A DNA stretch of 64,000 bases from contig JPHH03000050.1 of the NCBI GenBank assembly GCA_000750105.3, positions 170,041-234,040 on the forward strand, read 5' to 3'. This stretch comes from Tolypocladium sp. Sup5 PDA-1 (lineage: Eukaryota > Ascomycota > Sordariomycetes > Hypocreales > Ophiocordycipitaceae). Made by a program: the position numbers and the translations under genes. Of this stretch, positions 22,120 through 32,731 are shown piece after piece. How positions within the stretch are numbered: the stretch's first letter is position 1; every line of letters starts with the position of its first letter. The notes under the pieces were generated by a model. That model ran no database searches and was not told where the DNA came from. It saw nothing but the letters and a program-made list of their open reading frames with translations.

Positions 22120-24997
22120 ATGGATCTACTGTGCGTTCCGGACGAGCCATCTGCGCCAACCGACAGATGCCCATACGTGGGTGTAGAAGAATGGGACGGC
22201 GGCGTGTATCGCATGTACCCTCAGCGAAAAGGCCTGTCGCGACTGGTTCCCACGGGCCTACGCCAGATTCCCGAAGTCCCAACGCCAGCTGACCAGCCTT
22301 TCCTGGAAGGCCTCTACCCGACGCCACGGGAGGAGCTGCAGCCGTTTCTGCAAACATGGCTCTTCTTCGGACTCGTGGCCGAGTTCTTGGGCCTGAACGA
22401 AGTGGCGCCTGGCGTACGGCTCATCGACGAAGCCGACGGGGCAAAAGAGATTGCACTACTTTATAAGGAGTGCGTGCTCGAAGATGAAGGTATTAAATAT
22501 CTCACCGGCGCCGCCGTTCTCGAGAAATCGCAACTCATCCTGGAGAGGATCAAGCTAGCCCCAGACAAGATCCAGAGGCTGGTCTACCTCCGCGACTGCC
22601 TCTACTATTCCGTCGTCATGCTGCACCTAATCCAAACCAACGTGGATTACCGCATCCGCAACTCGATAGCGGCCCTCGGAGAGCTGTTCTCCACGGGCTT
22701 GTACGCGGCCACAACGCTGGCCCAGCCCCGGATTGAACTTCCGATTGTCGGGCTGAACTGGTACCGCGATTACATCAAAGCAGGGGGTGACCTGGAGGCA
22801 CAGATGCTGCAGATCGGCTGGTGCCCGAGCGGGATTGAGAAGATACGGTCGCAGTTCCAGGGCGTGTTCACGATGCACTACATGAGCCGGCTGAAGGTGC
22901 CGGAGCGTCATGTGGATCACCAGGGTTGCTCGCTGCACGCGTGCAGGGCGTTCCAGATGGACATTGACACATATAAGCCGCTGCATGTCAGCGGCGACTG
23001 TGAATGCGCCCACGTTGAGGTTGACATATCATCAGTCTTGAGCATCTTGCACTCTACTGGATCCTATCCCGTTATACGTGTGGAACAGCCTGCGGATGGC
23101 CCGGAAGGGCTGCGACTGATTGCTGAGCCATGGACGCCGGGGACGCCGTATGTGGCTCTTTCACACGTAAGTGCTGCAAAGCAACTCGAAAACCGACAAC
23201 TTCTAATCTGCATTTCTTGCTAGGTTTGGGCTGATGGCTTGGGCAACCCGAATTGCAACTCCCTCCCCAGGTGTCAGATGGCGAGGCTCGCCCGCATGAC
23301 GGCCTCGGTACAGGGACAAGCACAGGAGAACCAGACGGGGCAAAGTACCCCATATCGAATATGGGTCGACACGCTCTGTTGCCCCGTGGAGCTGGAAGGC
23401 AAACTGGTTGCACTGCAAAGAATCGCAGACGTATATCGTCAGGCAACCCACGTTCTGGTGCTCGACTCTTCGCTGGCGGCGTTCAAGTCCGAGGGCACGC
23501 ACCCGGCTGAGCTTCTCCTGAGGACATTTGGCTCCTCGCCGTGGATGAGGCGACTATGGACACTGCAAGGTGCAACTATAGCCTCCGAAACTCACCGATG
23601 AGCACGATATACTGACAGTCATGGGCAGAGGGCGCCCTCGGAAACAGCCTATACCTCCAATTCGCAGACCGTGCCGTTGATAGCTCGGCCCTACTGCAGA
23701 AACTGTTTGTGGCCGGCTGCGAAGACTCGCGCTACATGCGCATATGGCAGGACGTCATGTCCGAGGTGAGCACCCTTGTTTCGCGCCCTACTAGATGTCC
23801 ACTGACCCGACATGTTCGCAGTTCAGCCAACTCCAAAGCTTGTGCGCAATGCCAGAGTCCGGAGACAAGTCTACGCACAAACCACCGCCCCTCACGTTTC
23901 TTCAGCGCGCGCTGCACTATCGCACCGTCTCTGTCGCCTCGGATGAGCCCCTGTGCATCGCCACCCTCATGGCACTCGATACCGGGTACATCGCAGCCGC
24001 CCCCGACGCCCAGGGTCGCATGGCTCGGGCCTGGGAGCTGCTGTCTCGCGCTGACGGCGGCCTGTCCGTCCGGATAATATTCTATGTGGAGGAGACGCTC
24101 GACATGCCTGGTTGGCGGTGGGCGCCGCGGAGCCTGCTCGGCTCGTCTGTCAACGACCCGGTCATGGGCATTGACGAGCGCATCGTCCGCCTCGTCAAAG
24201 ACCAGCATGGAAATAGTGGCAAAGGCCTGTCAAGAGCGGGCATTCCAACACCTCTGGGCTTGAAAGTGAGGCTCCCGGGTTGTCGACTGGTGACGAAGGC
24301 GCGCATTCAGGGGCTGCCGCTGCACCCCTGGCCCGACGTGATCAACCCGGTAGAGGATCAATTACTGTTGCGAGACGAAGCAGGTCGATGGGTGCGCATC
24401 TTTGACTGGTACCGCACCAAGAAGATGCCTGTCTGGACACGGGAAGAGAGGTTGGCCTACGATAAGCGCATGGATGGCCCGCTGTGCCGGTCCATCCACA
24501 CGGGGAACTGTGCGCTGATTTACGACGTGCCATCGACTCTTGACCAGACACGAACTTGCTGCATGGTGCAGGTCGAGGATGTCGGCGAGGGCGACATGGA
24601 GGAGGCATTGCCGGACATCAGGGGCGGTGAGACGCCGCTTCGCGCCCGGAGGGAGAGAACTGTTATGATTTCTCAGGTGAGCGAGGTCGAGGCCGGATTG
24701 CTGGATACAATGAGAGCCATTGCGTGCAAGTTTGCGGCAGAGGAGGTGACGCAGCATCTCCTCAGCATCGAAGACCAAAGCAGCGAGGCGTGGAAAGAGG
24801 GGACAGACAAGGTCCGCGCACGGATGAAGGAGGTCGTAAAGGAGAGCTGGGAGGCGCATCCAGAGATGGAAAAGGCTGTTAGGGAATCCTTCGGGCCAGG
24901 CCTGGAGGACTATATTTGGGTCATGATCCCAAAGCTGTTTTCGCACGATGTTACCATGGCGGAGCTCCCGAGCGAGCAGATGTGGTTTGTAGATTAG
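22120..24997 (+). CDS. HET-domain (heterokaryon incompatibility-like) protein
   Basis: Four exons (22120-23166, 23224-23569, 23629-23765, 23822-24997) with introns of 57, 59 and 56 bp give 901 residues. Splicing reconstructs the HET signature: YVALSHVWADGLGNP, then IWVDTLCCPV, then ALQRIADVYRQATHVLVLD, then SPWMRRLWTLQEGALGNSLYLQFAD, spanning roughly residues 340-490. HET domains mediate programmed cell death after non-self recognition in filamentous ascomycetes, and related TIR-like folds are thought to consume NAD; many copies have no known partner. The ~340-residue N-terminal region and ~390-residue C-terminal region are unrecognised. The stop codon lies only 6 bp from the stop of the opposing regulator, so the transcripts must overlap at their 3' ends. 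Confidence 0.9.
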
Positions 24998-25003
24998 ACG
25001 GCG

Positions 25004-26679
25004 TCAACAGATTGGACAGTTCTCTGTATCCTGCGTCTCTGGGGCCTCGTGCTCCGGTTGCAGAAACGCAAGATACTGCCACAGTAACGCGGTTGTGTCC
25101 AGGTTTGCCATCCGAGACTGTAGTTTACTGGCGAATTCCGACCTGAGCCCGCCGACGGTGACCAGAAAACTGAGTAGCGAAGATAAAATGTCGCCCGATC
25201 CGAGCAGCATCCCATCCGAGCGAGCCGACCAAGGCGCACAAGTCACCACGTCCATGACCGCATCGGCCACCTTGAAGAGCTTGAGTTCCTGACATTGACT
25301 ACAAGTTAGCTTCGATGCTCGTAACTATACCACAGAGGCAACTTGCCATGCCGTAGCCGTGGGCACAGATGGAGGCTTTGCTCATGGTGGTAAAGGACGA
25401 AAGAATCTCGTGGCCGATTTTCACAGGCAGGAAGAGCGAGAGGGCCTGGTCCTTTGGCTGGCAGGACATGGCAAAGTGCCGGGCCATGTACCCCCAGGCA
25501 AGGATTCGGATCCATTGGCGCGTGACGCAAAGGTCCACTTGCTGCGTTTCGTTGGAGGCGTAGTCGTCTCCGTTTACATCGCAACAGAGGCTGACTCGGG
25601 CGACATCCATCGTCTCTGTTCCAGGTTGCAATGGCGACATTATGTCGGTGTGGAGGCAAGAGAAGAGCCGTGTAAGGCATGTAAAGGCCTGCAGATCGGC
25701 GTTCTCCAGCTCGTCCTCTACAGGGGGTATCGCATCAATGGGGCGCAATATAGCCGGTAGTCCATTCTGCGCGCAAAAGGTTCTGCAGCTCTGTCGTCAG
25801 TGTAAGCGAGGTTGACGATATTGGCAAGGCTATCGACCTCTCTGAAATAAAGAGCAGCCAGTATGTGCGAAGCCTCAACGATCGTTCGCCCTGCTCGTAC
25901 GAGCCATAAAGATCAGGCCGGCCGAGTTCCAGTCCGTGAGCGTAGGTGATGGCCTCGCGCAGAAACAGCCCTGCCGTCTGTAGTTTGTTTGCGTTGGCGT
26001 AGTACATGTGGAGGAAAAAAGCGGTCAACAGCGATGAGATGGTGTAAGTCTCGCGGTAGTCGAATAGCTCTCTATAGTGTTGCGCATCTAGGGCGAATTG
26101 TAAAGATGATACAATATTGGACAGGGTAGTGTGCTCTTCGAGTCGCAACTGCGCGATGGTGGCTGCGCAGATTGCGGCTGCGAGTGAGTACGACTCAAAG
26201 TCGTTGTCGTTGAAGGCCATATCGGCAAGCAGTTGATCGACGGAGATGACAGGCCAAATTGGATAGAGTCGTTGCCGAAATATGTCAAAGAAGCGAGCGT
26301 AGGTGTCAAGCGGGATCCGGCGAGGAGCAGGTGGGGAGGTATATCGAACCACCACTTCGTCAGTCGTCGTTGGTGAGGCAGAAGATCCAGTGGTGCCATG
26401 GCTATCGTTCGTCCATGATGCTGTAGCCTCTGGAGTCTGTCGGTGCTCGTCACCGTCGTTGGAATCACCCCTAGAATGCGTAGTTTTGGCCACGCTATTC
26501 CGCTGAAGGAGCCGGATTCTATCCGTGGTCGAGTTTCGCGGGCCCTTTGGCCCCCTCTTCTTCCTCGTGCGAAGAGTCGTGCACTCGAGGCATCGCTTTC
26601 GACATTCCGAGCAAGGCCGTTGTGCGTCACACTTGACACGGCGGAGGACGCACACGTCGCAGGCCTTGGATATTCTCAT
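25004..26679 (-). CDS. Zn2Cys6 fungal transcription factor
   Basis: Three exons (26679-25838, 25782-25347, 25288-25004) give 520 residues. The N-terminal binuclear cluster reads C-x2-C-x6-C-x5-C-x2-C-x6-C, beginning ACDVCVLRRVKCD, followed by a basic linker (RKKRGPKGPRN). A fungal-specific transcription-factor middle homology region follows (FFDIFRQRLYPIWPVI to SERTFCAQNGLPAILRP). Intron 1 (25837-25783, 55 bp) restores that last segment. Intron 2 (25346-25289, 58 bp) appears to use a GC donor, GCAAGT, with a CTAAC branch and CAG acceptor; without it the frame stops at 25299 and an evidently coding 88-codon exon is stranded. The upstream in-frame ATG at 26766 is less likely because the cluster normally starts near the N-terminus. 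Target genes are unknown. Confidence 0.87.
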
Positions 26680-27610
26680 GATGGCTGATTGTGTGTGAAG
26701 TTGTCGAAGTCGAACGGAAACAGAGGCGTGTTGCGGGATGCCCCGATCCTTAATACCCACCCTCAAGCATATAATTCTGGGGGTTCCCCTGGATCACTGA
26801 GTTAGTTCTCCGAGCCAATGACGACATGCGGGGTCGTCAAATGCGTCTGGGATGCTGCAACGCCACAAGGGCTAAGGCACGATAGACTTGCCGACTGGAG
26901 ATGTCAATGGCGGCCGTTGACAGGGTTCGGCCGCTATTCGGCGTCCACCCGGCGCTATTCGGCCGTGGCTAGAAAACGGGGAGGGGATCGTACTCTACGA
27001 TCAGCTTTCGGTTGTTCCGTTGGACAACATTAGAGTGTTAGTAGTGCGGGTTGTACATATTCTCTTGCTTATTACACGTAGTGTCGACGATACCTATGTA
27101 TATACGAAGTATCCGTACGATACACGTATCCAGGGATCATGCCAAAGCCTACGTCTGTGACCGTGGCCTTTGGAGCTGGTGCGAAGTGCCTTATTTTTAA
27201 CAATAATAGTGATGAGAAGCATTCGTACGAAGTGTGCAGCGGAACCCGCGCAATCTCCAGCAAGTTCAGTCCAACCCCCTCTTGTAACTTCCTTCTTGCC
27301 AACCTTCATGTATCTTGCATATACGTGGGTGGGCCGTGGTACATGAAATCCATGTTAACTCTTAACACCATCGATGACAACCCGCATTGTCTCTCCTGCG
27401 TTATGCCATCACGGACCCCTTGTCTTGGTAGCAGCCTGGTGGCGACGCGGTGGACGCACATGCACATTGACATGTATTCCGGCAGTCTGCGTCGGTTGCA
27501 CAATCGAGGTACGCTGGCAACGAGACACGTGGCTGATTCGATGTTCCCTTCTAAGAATGCACACCTCCAACCCATGCGACCTGCAACCAACAGCATCACA
27601 CGTTCACAAC
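26680..27610. other. Intergenic between divergent genes
   Basis: No gene recognised. It contains a TACGAAGTA-type motif near 27102-27112 and an AT-rich patch at 27050-27120. Confidence 0.35.
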
Positions 27611-29536
27611 ATGTCCGGCGACGACGACTCTTCGTGGCACGTTCGCGTCCACTCCCAATGTGGAGCGTGCGGCTTCTCTTTCAACGCGGGCGACCAGCTC
27701 TTTGCACGTAAGAAAGCAGCATCCTCCCTGCGACTGGTACAGGCAGAGCCAGCCAGCTAATGGTGTTTCCATGTCCGTAGTCGTCAGCAAACGCAATTCC
27801 ACCACCTTTGACGCGGCGTACGAAGCGTGTGCGTTCCCGGATTCTGGCTACTGCGACAATTCTCATCGCTTTCCCTGGAGCTTCTGCCGCTTCCCCGAAT
27901 GCTCCCACTGCGCTTCGGATACGGAGAGTGCGTCGGTTCATCGGGATTGTCTGATGCTCTTCCTTCGCGAGAGCAAAGTCGAGAACACGGATAACCTGGA
28001 CTGGCTCTGGACGGCAGCGACGTGGAAGAGTCCCTGGCGCGCTGCGCGGCTACTCGATCTGCCTCCGGCTGTGGATATCTCAGGAGGCATGCACCGATTT
28101 GCAGAAGCGTACCGACTGCCCGGGATGAGGGCGCTTCCCCCGGAAATTAGCAGGATGATCTGGGAACTCTCCCAGGCCAGCTCCTTGTGGCGTTACGCCT
28201 CTGTCTTGAGACTTGCTCATGAAGTATCGGCGGCGAAGCAAGACGAGAAGCCACCTGTCTCTCTCGATAAGATCGCTGCATGGTGTCGCGGCAACCCCCC
28301 GAGGATCAGAGACTGCGCCGGTGAGGCTATTGTCCGCCTCACAATTGACTCACAGGGACTCAGGCGCATTGAACGGCTAAAGCCCGATGAATCTGTTGAG
28401 AGCGCCTCTCGATCCGACTCTCTCGCATACATTGTCGAAGACGCGAGCGCCACTGGCGTGAAGGTAGTGTTCAAGGTCTGGCCCTCCCGAACAACAGTGT
28501 CAACGGCCGTTGCTGACTTTCCTCAGTCTGACCGCGCCCGTCTGCGACTCCCAGTCGGATCAGAGGGCTTCCATATCTGGGATACGCCTTGTCCGCCCCC
28601 TTTGCAACAATGCCTTGTCAATGGATCCTGTACGCCTCCGCCCTGTCGCTTTGCCACCATTCAGACACGCGACTGCACCGGCCTCACCTTTTTATCTCAT
28701 CCGGCTCAACATTGGCCATCAATGCTCATACGTCGGCCCGGCCATCTGCTCAGAATACCTTCGAAACTATTACACCCAAGCGGCGGGGGGGAGTTGCTTG
28801 GGTATACGTTCCCGTCAGAGACGACATCGCAGCATTCGGATTCAGCCAGCTGCCCAAGCGGCGGGGTTCTTCTCTCGGACGGACACGCTTTCTAGTAAGA
28901 CAAGTCTCTGCTACGGACGACCCGTCTAACAGACAGCAGCTACGCGAAAACGGTGCAGGAGATATATTGATTGGACCTTGCTACGGCAGGTTCCAATGGA
29001 ACTTCTTACTGATTGAGCAGCCTCTTACCATCGTATATGAGAAACCGGAGTACCAGCCAATCTCCATCGTCGGCGCTTACTCCGACAAACACAAGCTCCG
29101 GCACATGTCTCTTCGCCCACCTTTCGACGATACACCGCCGCTGGAAAGCCCCTACTTCGCGTCTGCCTCGCTTGAGAATGTCTCTAGTGTCCGAACCTTC
29201 TATGATGCAGACGCAAACATCTGCAGAGGGATCGTCATTCAGTATGAGACGGGGTCGCAGCGAGCCCTCGGGCAATGCAGGGTGGGCATCGACCCGGTCC
29301 AAGAATGCGCAAGGCCTTTGCACCTTTGTTTCGCTGCCACTACGTATAGTCGATCAAGGATGGAGACTTCGCTACACGCGGTCAAAGTGGAGAGCAGTGC
29401 CGCGCCAGGTCACAAGCACGATGGCACAGGCTGGACGTGTTGCGCCATGAGGGGGGTTCTGAAATGTTGGTTTACCAGTAAAGAAACGAAGCTAAAAGTA
29501 TTCGATGCGCGCGAGGACGTGGGCGTAGTAGCATGA
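27611..29536 (+). pseudogene. Fungal zinc-knuckle-type hypothetical protein gene with a frameshift
   Basis: Exon 1 (27611-27707) and a 73-bp intron (27708-27780) lead into a frame with paired cysteines (CGACGFSFNAGD; CRFPECSHC) typical of a common Hypocreales family of unknown function. A likely 51-bp in-frame intron lies at 28476-28526, and a possible 42- or 45-bp one starts at 28895. At a T5 run (28689-28693) the family's continuation (GLTF, then SSGSTLAINAHTS) switches to the next frame; one extra T would make the frames continuous, ending at 29536. So the gene has either lost one base or carries a homopolymer sequencing error. Without the shift the protein stops at 28895. I cannot give a function. 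Confidence 0.65.
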
Positions 29537-29794
29537 TACGAATATAGGGAGAAAAGCAGAGAAACAGGTTGAGACTGAGAATGCTAACGTAATTATAGCT
29601 ACATGTTTTTGACAACTCGTATATTTGGGGCCTGAAGCCTTATCCCAAACCTCCCCCAATTGCTCCGTAGCAAGAACAGGCACTACTTCGTACTCACCAC
29701 TCAAGGCACGAGTAGCCTTCTCTCGATATTGTTGCTTGTCTGTCCGGCCCCAACCCAGCTCAATGACGCCTCGCAAGTCACAAGCAGCCTACTC

Positions 29795-30058
29795 CTACTC
29801 CTTTGGGCTGGCCTCTGTTCCGGTTGTTTCTCTGGCCTCTGTTCCCGTTGTGACACCTACCATCACATTCCCCAGGCTGATGCCAACGCCGCTGACGGTG
29901 CGCCCCTCTGGGGCTACTCCGACTCCCACGAATGAGCTGCCGACGCGGAACCCGAACCCGCCGACCTCCTTCTTCTCCGCGCTCTGCGATGCGACGTTGG
30001 CGTCGGCGGCGGTTGCGTCGTCGTACGTCGGCGGCGGCATCTGGTCGGTTGAAGTCAT
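29795..30058 (-). CDS. Small Gly/Val-rich protein with PPxY motif, hypothetical
   Basis: An 87-codon frame. The protein starts with a Thr/Ser-rich segment holding PPPTYD, a PPxY motif of the kind bound by WW domains of Nedd4/Rsp5 ubiquitin ligases, followed by a Gly/Val alternating region (FGFRVGSSFVGVGV and related units). The upstream sequence has an A-rich leader (ACAAATATACATA) before the ATG, which supports a real start. No family is recognised. The opposite strand is also open over this stretch, so the call rests mainly on composition and start context. Confidence 0.42.
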   Translation of the reverse strand: MTSTDQMPPPTYDDATAADANVASQSAEKKEVGGFGFRVGSSFVGVGVAPEGRTVSGVGISLGNVMVGVTTGTEARETTGTEASPKE

Positions 30059-31088
30059 CTCGTCGGTCGAAGTCGGAATATGTATATTTGTTTGCGGCGG
30101 TAGAACGTGTGGAAGGTGAGAATAGTCTGGTCGCTGCGTATGACTTTGCAGGAGCGTGTAAGTGTCTGACTTTGTGGAGATATTTGAGGGGGCTCATTTA
30201 CTGATGGACTTGAATTACAACTGGTAAGGGTCTTAAAGGTCTCCGGCTGCAAGTGTGTTGGTGAGGAGGAGCGGGACGACGTATGCCATCGGTCTATTAT
30301 TATTACGGACAGCGATTGGTATCCGTACCAGCTGCCCTTTTGGGGTAATGACCTGCACCGACCAACATGTTGTTCTAGAATCGAGCCACGCACGCGGATA
30401 GGCACTATTGCTGCAGATGTTTCGTGCATCCCAACCAACAGCGCATTACTGGACCAATAGCCACGAGTACAGTCATACACACCGTCGACTCGCATTCACC
30501 GAGGCATATATTCCTCTGCTTAGCGGCCCTCTCCCAGTCCATCCTAGTTCTCCTGTCAGCCCCTCCTGTCAGCCCTCCTGCCGCGCTCTGCGTACGCTGT
30601 CCTACGTCGGAGGCGCCGACGGCGCGGCCGATGCCAAAGAGTGTATTAAGCCGATAGGCTACCGAGATGGCGTAGTAGCCTTGAACATTCACAAACGAGC
30701 TCTTGGATGTGCAGCCTCGTCCATATCAACTTTCCGGCATGAAGAGATGGACTCCAAGGGCAAAAACTCAACTACCCCCAAGCCAAATTGCGTCCAACGT
30801 TGTGGAAGGGCAAAATATGCTTTGGGGCAATAGAGCCGAGCCTGTCCGCCTCAGCCAGAGCTACAAGCCAAAAGGCTGTTTAACACAGCCTGGAGATTGG
30901 AGCGTCGAGTGAGATGTACTATTTTATGATCCTGTTTTATCCTCCTCTTGCGCGAGAGTAGGTAAAGGTTTGCGCTGCTACGTACATCATCCAGACTTGT
31001 CCCAACAGCTCTCCAATGCTTCAGGACAGAAGGCTCCGTCAGCAGCATTCGTACCCCAGTCGTCGTCATAGTAGCCCTCGTCGTCATA
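30059..31088. other. Intergenic, no gene recognised
   Basis: Short overlapping frames only; no splice-supported gene found. Confidence 0.35.
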
Positions 31089-31919
31089 CTAGCCCACGTC
31101 ATCATCGTCGTATCCGAGCATGTCCTGCTGAAGGGCGTCCATTTCCTGGTCCTCTAGCTCTTCAAGCATTTCGTCCAATGTCATAACAGGTTTGTTCGAT
31201 CCCGTGCCCCATGGTCCCAGCGTTTTTGTAGGTGACTGGGGCTCATAGCTTGGCGAATGGGCTTCCAGCACGCGACGCCCGCTCTCCTCCATGGCCTTGG
31301 CGAGCCAACCGCCCTGAATACGCTTCAAGTAGATAGTGTGCAATTTGGGCAGATGAATCACATCGTTGACGCAATACTGAATCGTTCTGGGATTTATTGG
31401 CCGGGTAGTAAAGATGTCAGTGGACATCAGGTTTCGCACCTCCTTCTTGGTCCGGATCCAACGATTCAGCTCCATGAACCCGAGGTTGAGATCGGACTGG
31501 ACGGATTTATCCAACCCATGGACGTACGTCTTGTCGCCGGACCGAGACGCGTTCTCGAGTAGTTGGAGATCAGTGACGCTGGCGAGGTTGACATGATATA
31601 GAGCCCATAGCGCATCAGCGTCATTCCGCACGTCCCAGACACACTTTGGAATACTAGAGTCTTCGAGAATAGACTTAAGTGTCTTAGCGCTGTCGGATGG
31701 CGTAGTGAAAGTTGAATTCTCAAGTGTCAAGACGTCGATGACATAAACGGCTTCTTGTGGGTGAATGAGAATGGTGATGAGGGAGATGCTACCACACCTA
31801 CTAAGACGATTTCCTTCGAGGTCGATGTAGAGAGTGCTTGAAGGAGGGATAGACGAGAGGAATGCCCTGAGTTCCGGGATACTGGAGATCAGGCTCGTAG
31901 TTGACGCAGAGGTAGCCAT
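31089..31919 (-). CDS. DEDDy 3'-5' exonuclease domain protein (RNase D / EXD-like)
   Basis: Single exon, 276 residues. The three exonuclease motifs are in order: Exo I with Asp33 and Glu35 (YIDLEG), Exo II around Asp96-Asp102 (VWDVRNDADALW), and Exo III with Tyr182 and Asp186 (YCVND), the Y-x3-D form of the DEDDy subgroup. Proteins of this size in fungi are 3'-5' exonucleases acting on RNA or DNA; the specific substrate is unknown. The C-terminal ~60 residues are acidic and predicted disordered, ending in a short Asp run. No HRDC or helicase domain is present, so this is a stand-alone nuclease rather than a Werner or Rrp6 homologue. Confidence 0.9.
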   Translation of the reverse strand: MATSASTTSLISSIPELRAFLSSIPPSSTLYIDLEGNRLSRCGSISLITILIHPQEAVYVIDVLTLENSTFTTPSDSAKTLKSILEDSSIPKCVWDVRNDADALWALYHVNLASVTDLQLLENASRSGDKTYVHGLDKSVQSDLNLGFMELNRWIRTKKEVRNLMSTDIFTTRPINPRTIQYCVNDVIHLPKLHTIYLKRIQGGWLAKAMEESGRRVLEAHSPSYEPQSPTKTLGPWGTGSNKPVMTLDEMLEELEDQEMDALQQDMLGYDDDDVG

Positions 31920-32731
31920 ATTGACCGGATGACAATCGTAAGATGTGTAGCAAGTAAATAAGCATAAAGTAGAGGCTTGGCTAAGAAATGTGTGAGGTAA
32001 AAGTAAACTTTGGAGCTTAAAAGGCTGGGCAAAAGAGGCCCTTTAATTATGCGAGCTACAGTACATGGCTGGGGAGATTGAGAAGCGAGATGTGAGACCG
32101 ATGCCACCAAGGCAACTACAAGTGTCGAGTTGACAACTGAGACTCACGTCTGCCACAGCCAACCCCCTCGTTATAGGCGCCCAATCAAGAAGCTACGTAA
32201 CCGTGAGACGTGTCACTTACATTGTCGCGGAAAGAAACAACAAGCTGTGCCGCTGTCTCCTTCACCGCCATCGCTATAAGAGGATAAGTAGGCCCCTCCT
32301 GCTCACCCTGCAATGAACGCACCAAGGAATGGAGCAGCCAGAGTAATATTTTGGCCTACTGCTGAACAGTCGTCCTTGGACATCCCATTGAAGCCAACAT
32401 AGAGGTTGTTCAACAAGTTGATACCAATTAGGGACTGACGCCTGGGGCGTGCCCCACAATGGCGGTGAAGCTTGTAGATTACTGCATGTCTCGGTGGGAT
32501 ACTCATTTGTTTGCAGAACCAGGCTCACGCAGTAAGACCGACCATCTATTCGAGCTCTGACCGATGCTTCACTGCTAAATCGTATCGAGGGCGACGTATG
32601 CGGGGGCTAAAATCTCATACGTGCTGTTGAAAAGTACTTGATGTATTCACAAACAAGTGAAATTATAATCTACAACATAGGTCTACATGTTTCGAGTTCC
32701 CCCCTGAAGATACCAAGCTCATTGTCAATGC
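31920..32731. other. Intergenic, no gene recognised
   Basis: 5' flank of the exonuclease and 3' flank of the GH72 gene. Nothing further is supportable. Confidence 0.35.
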
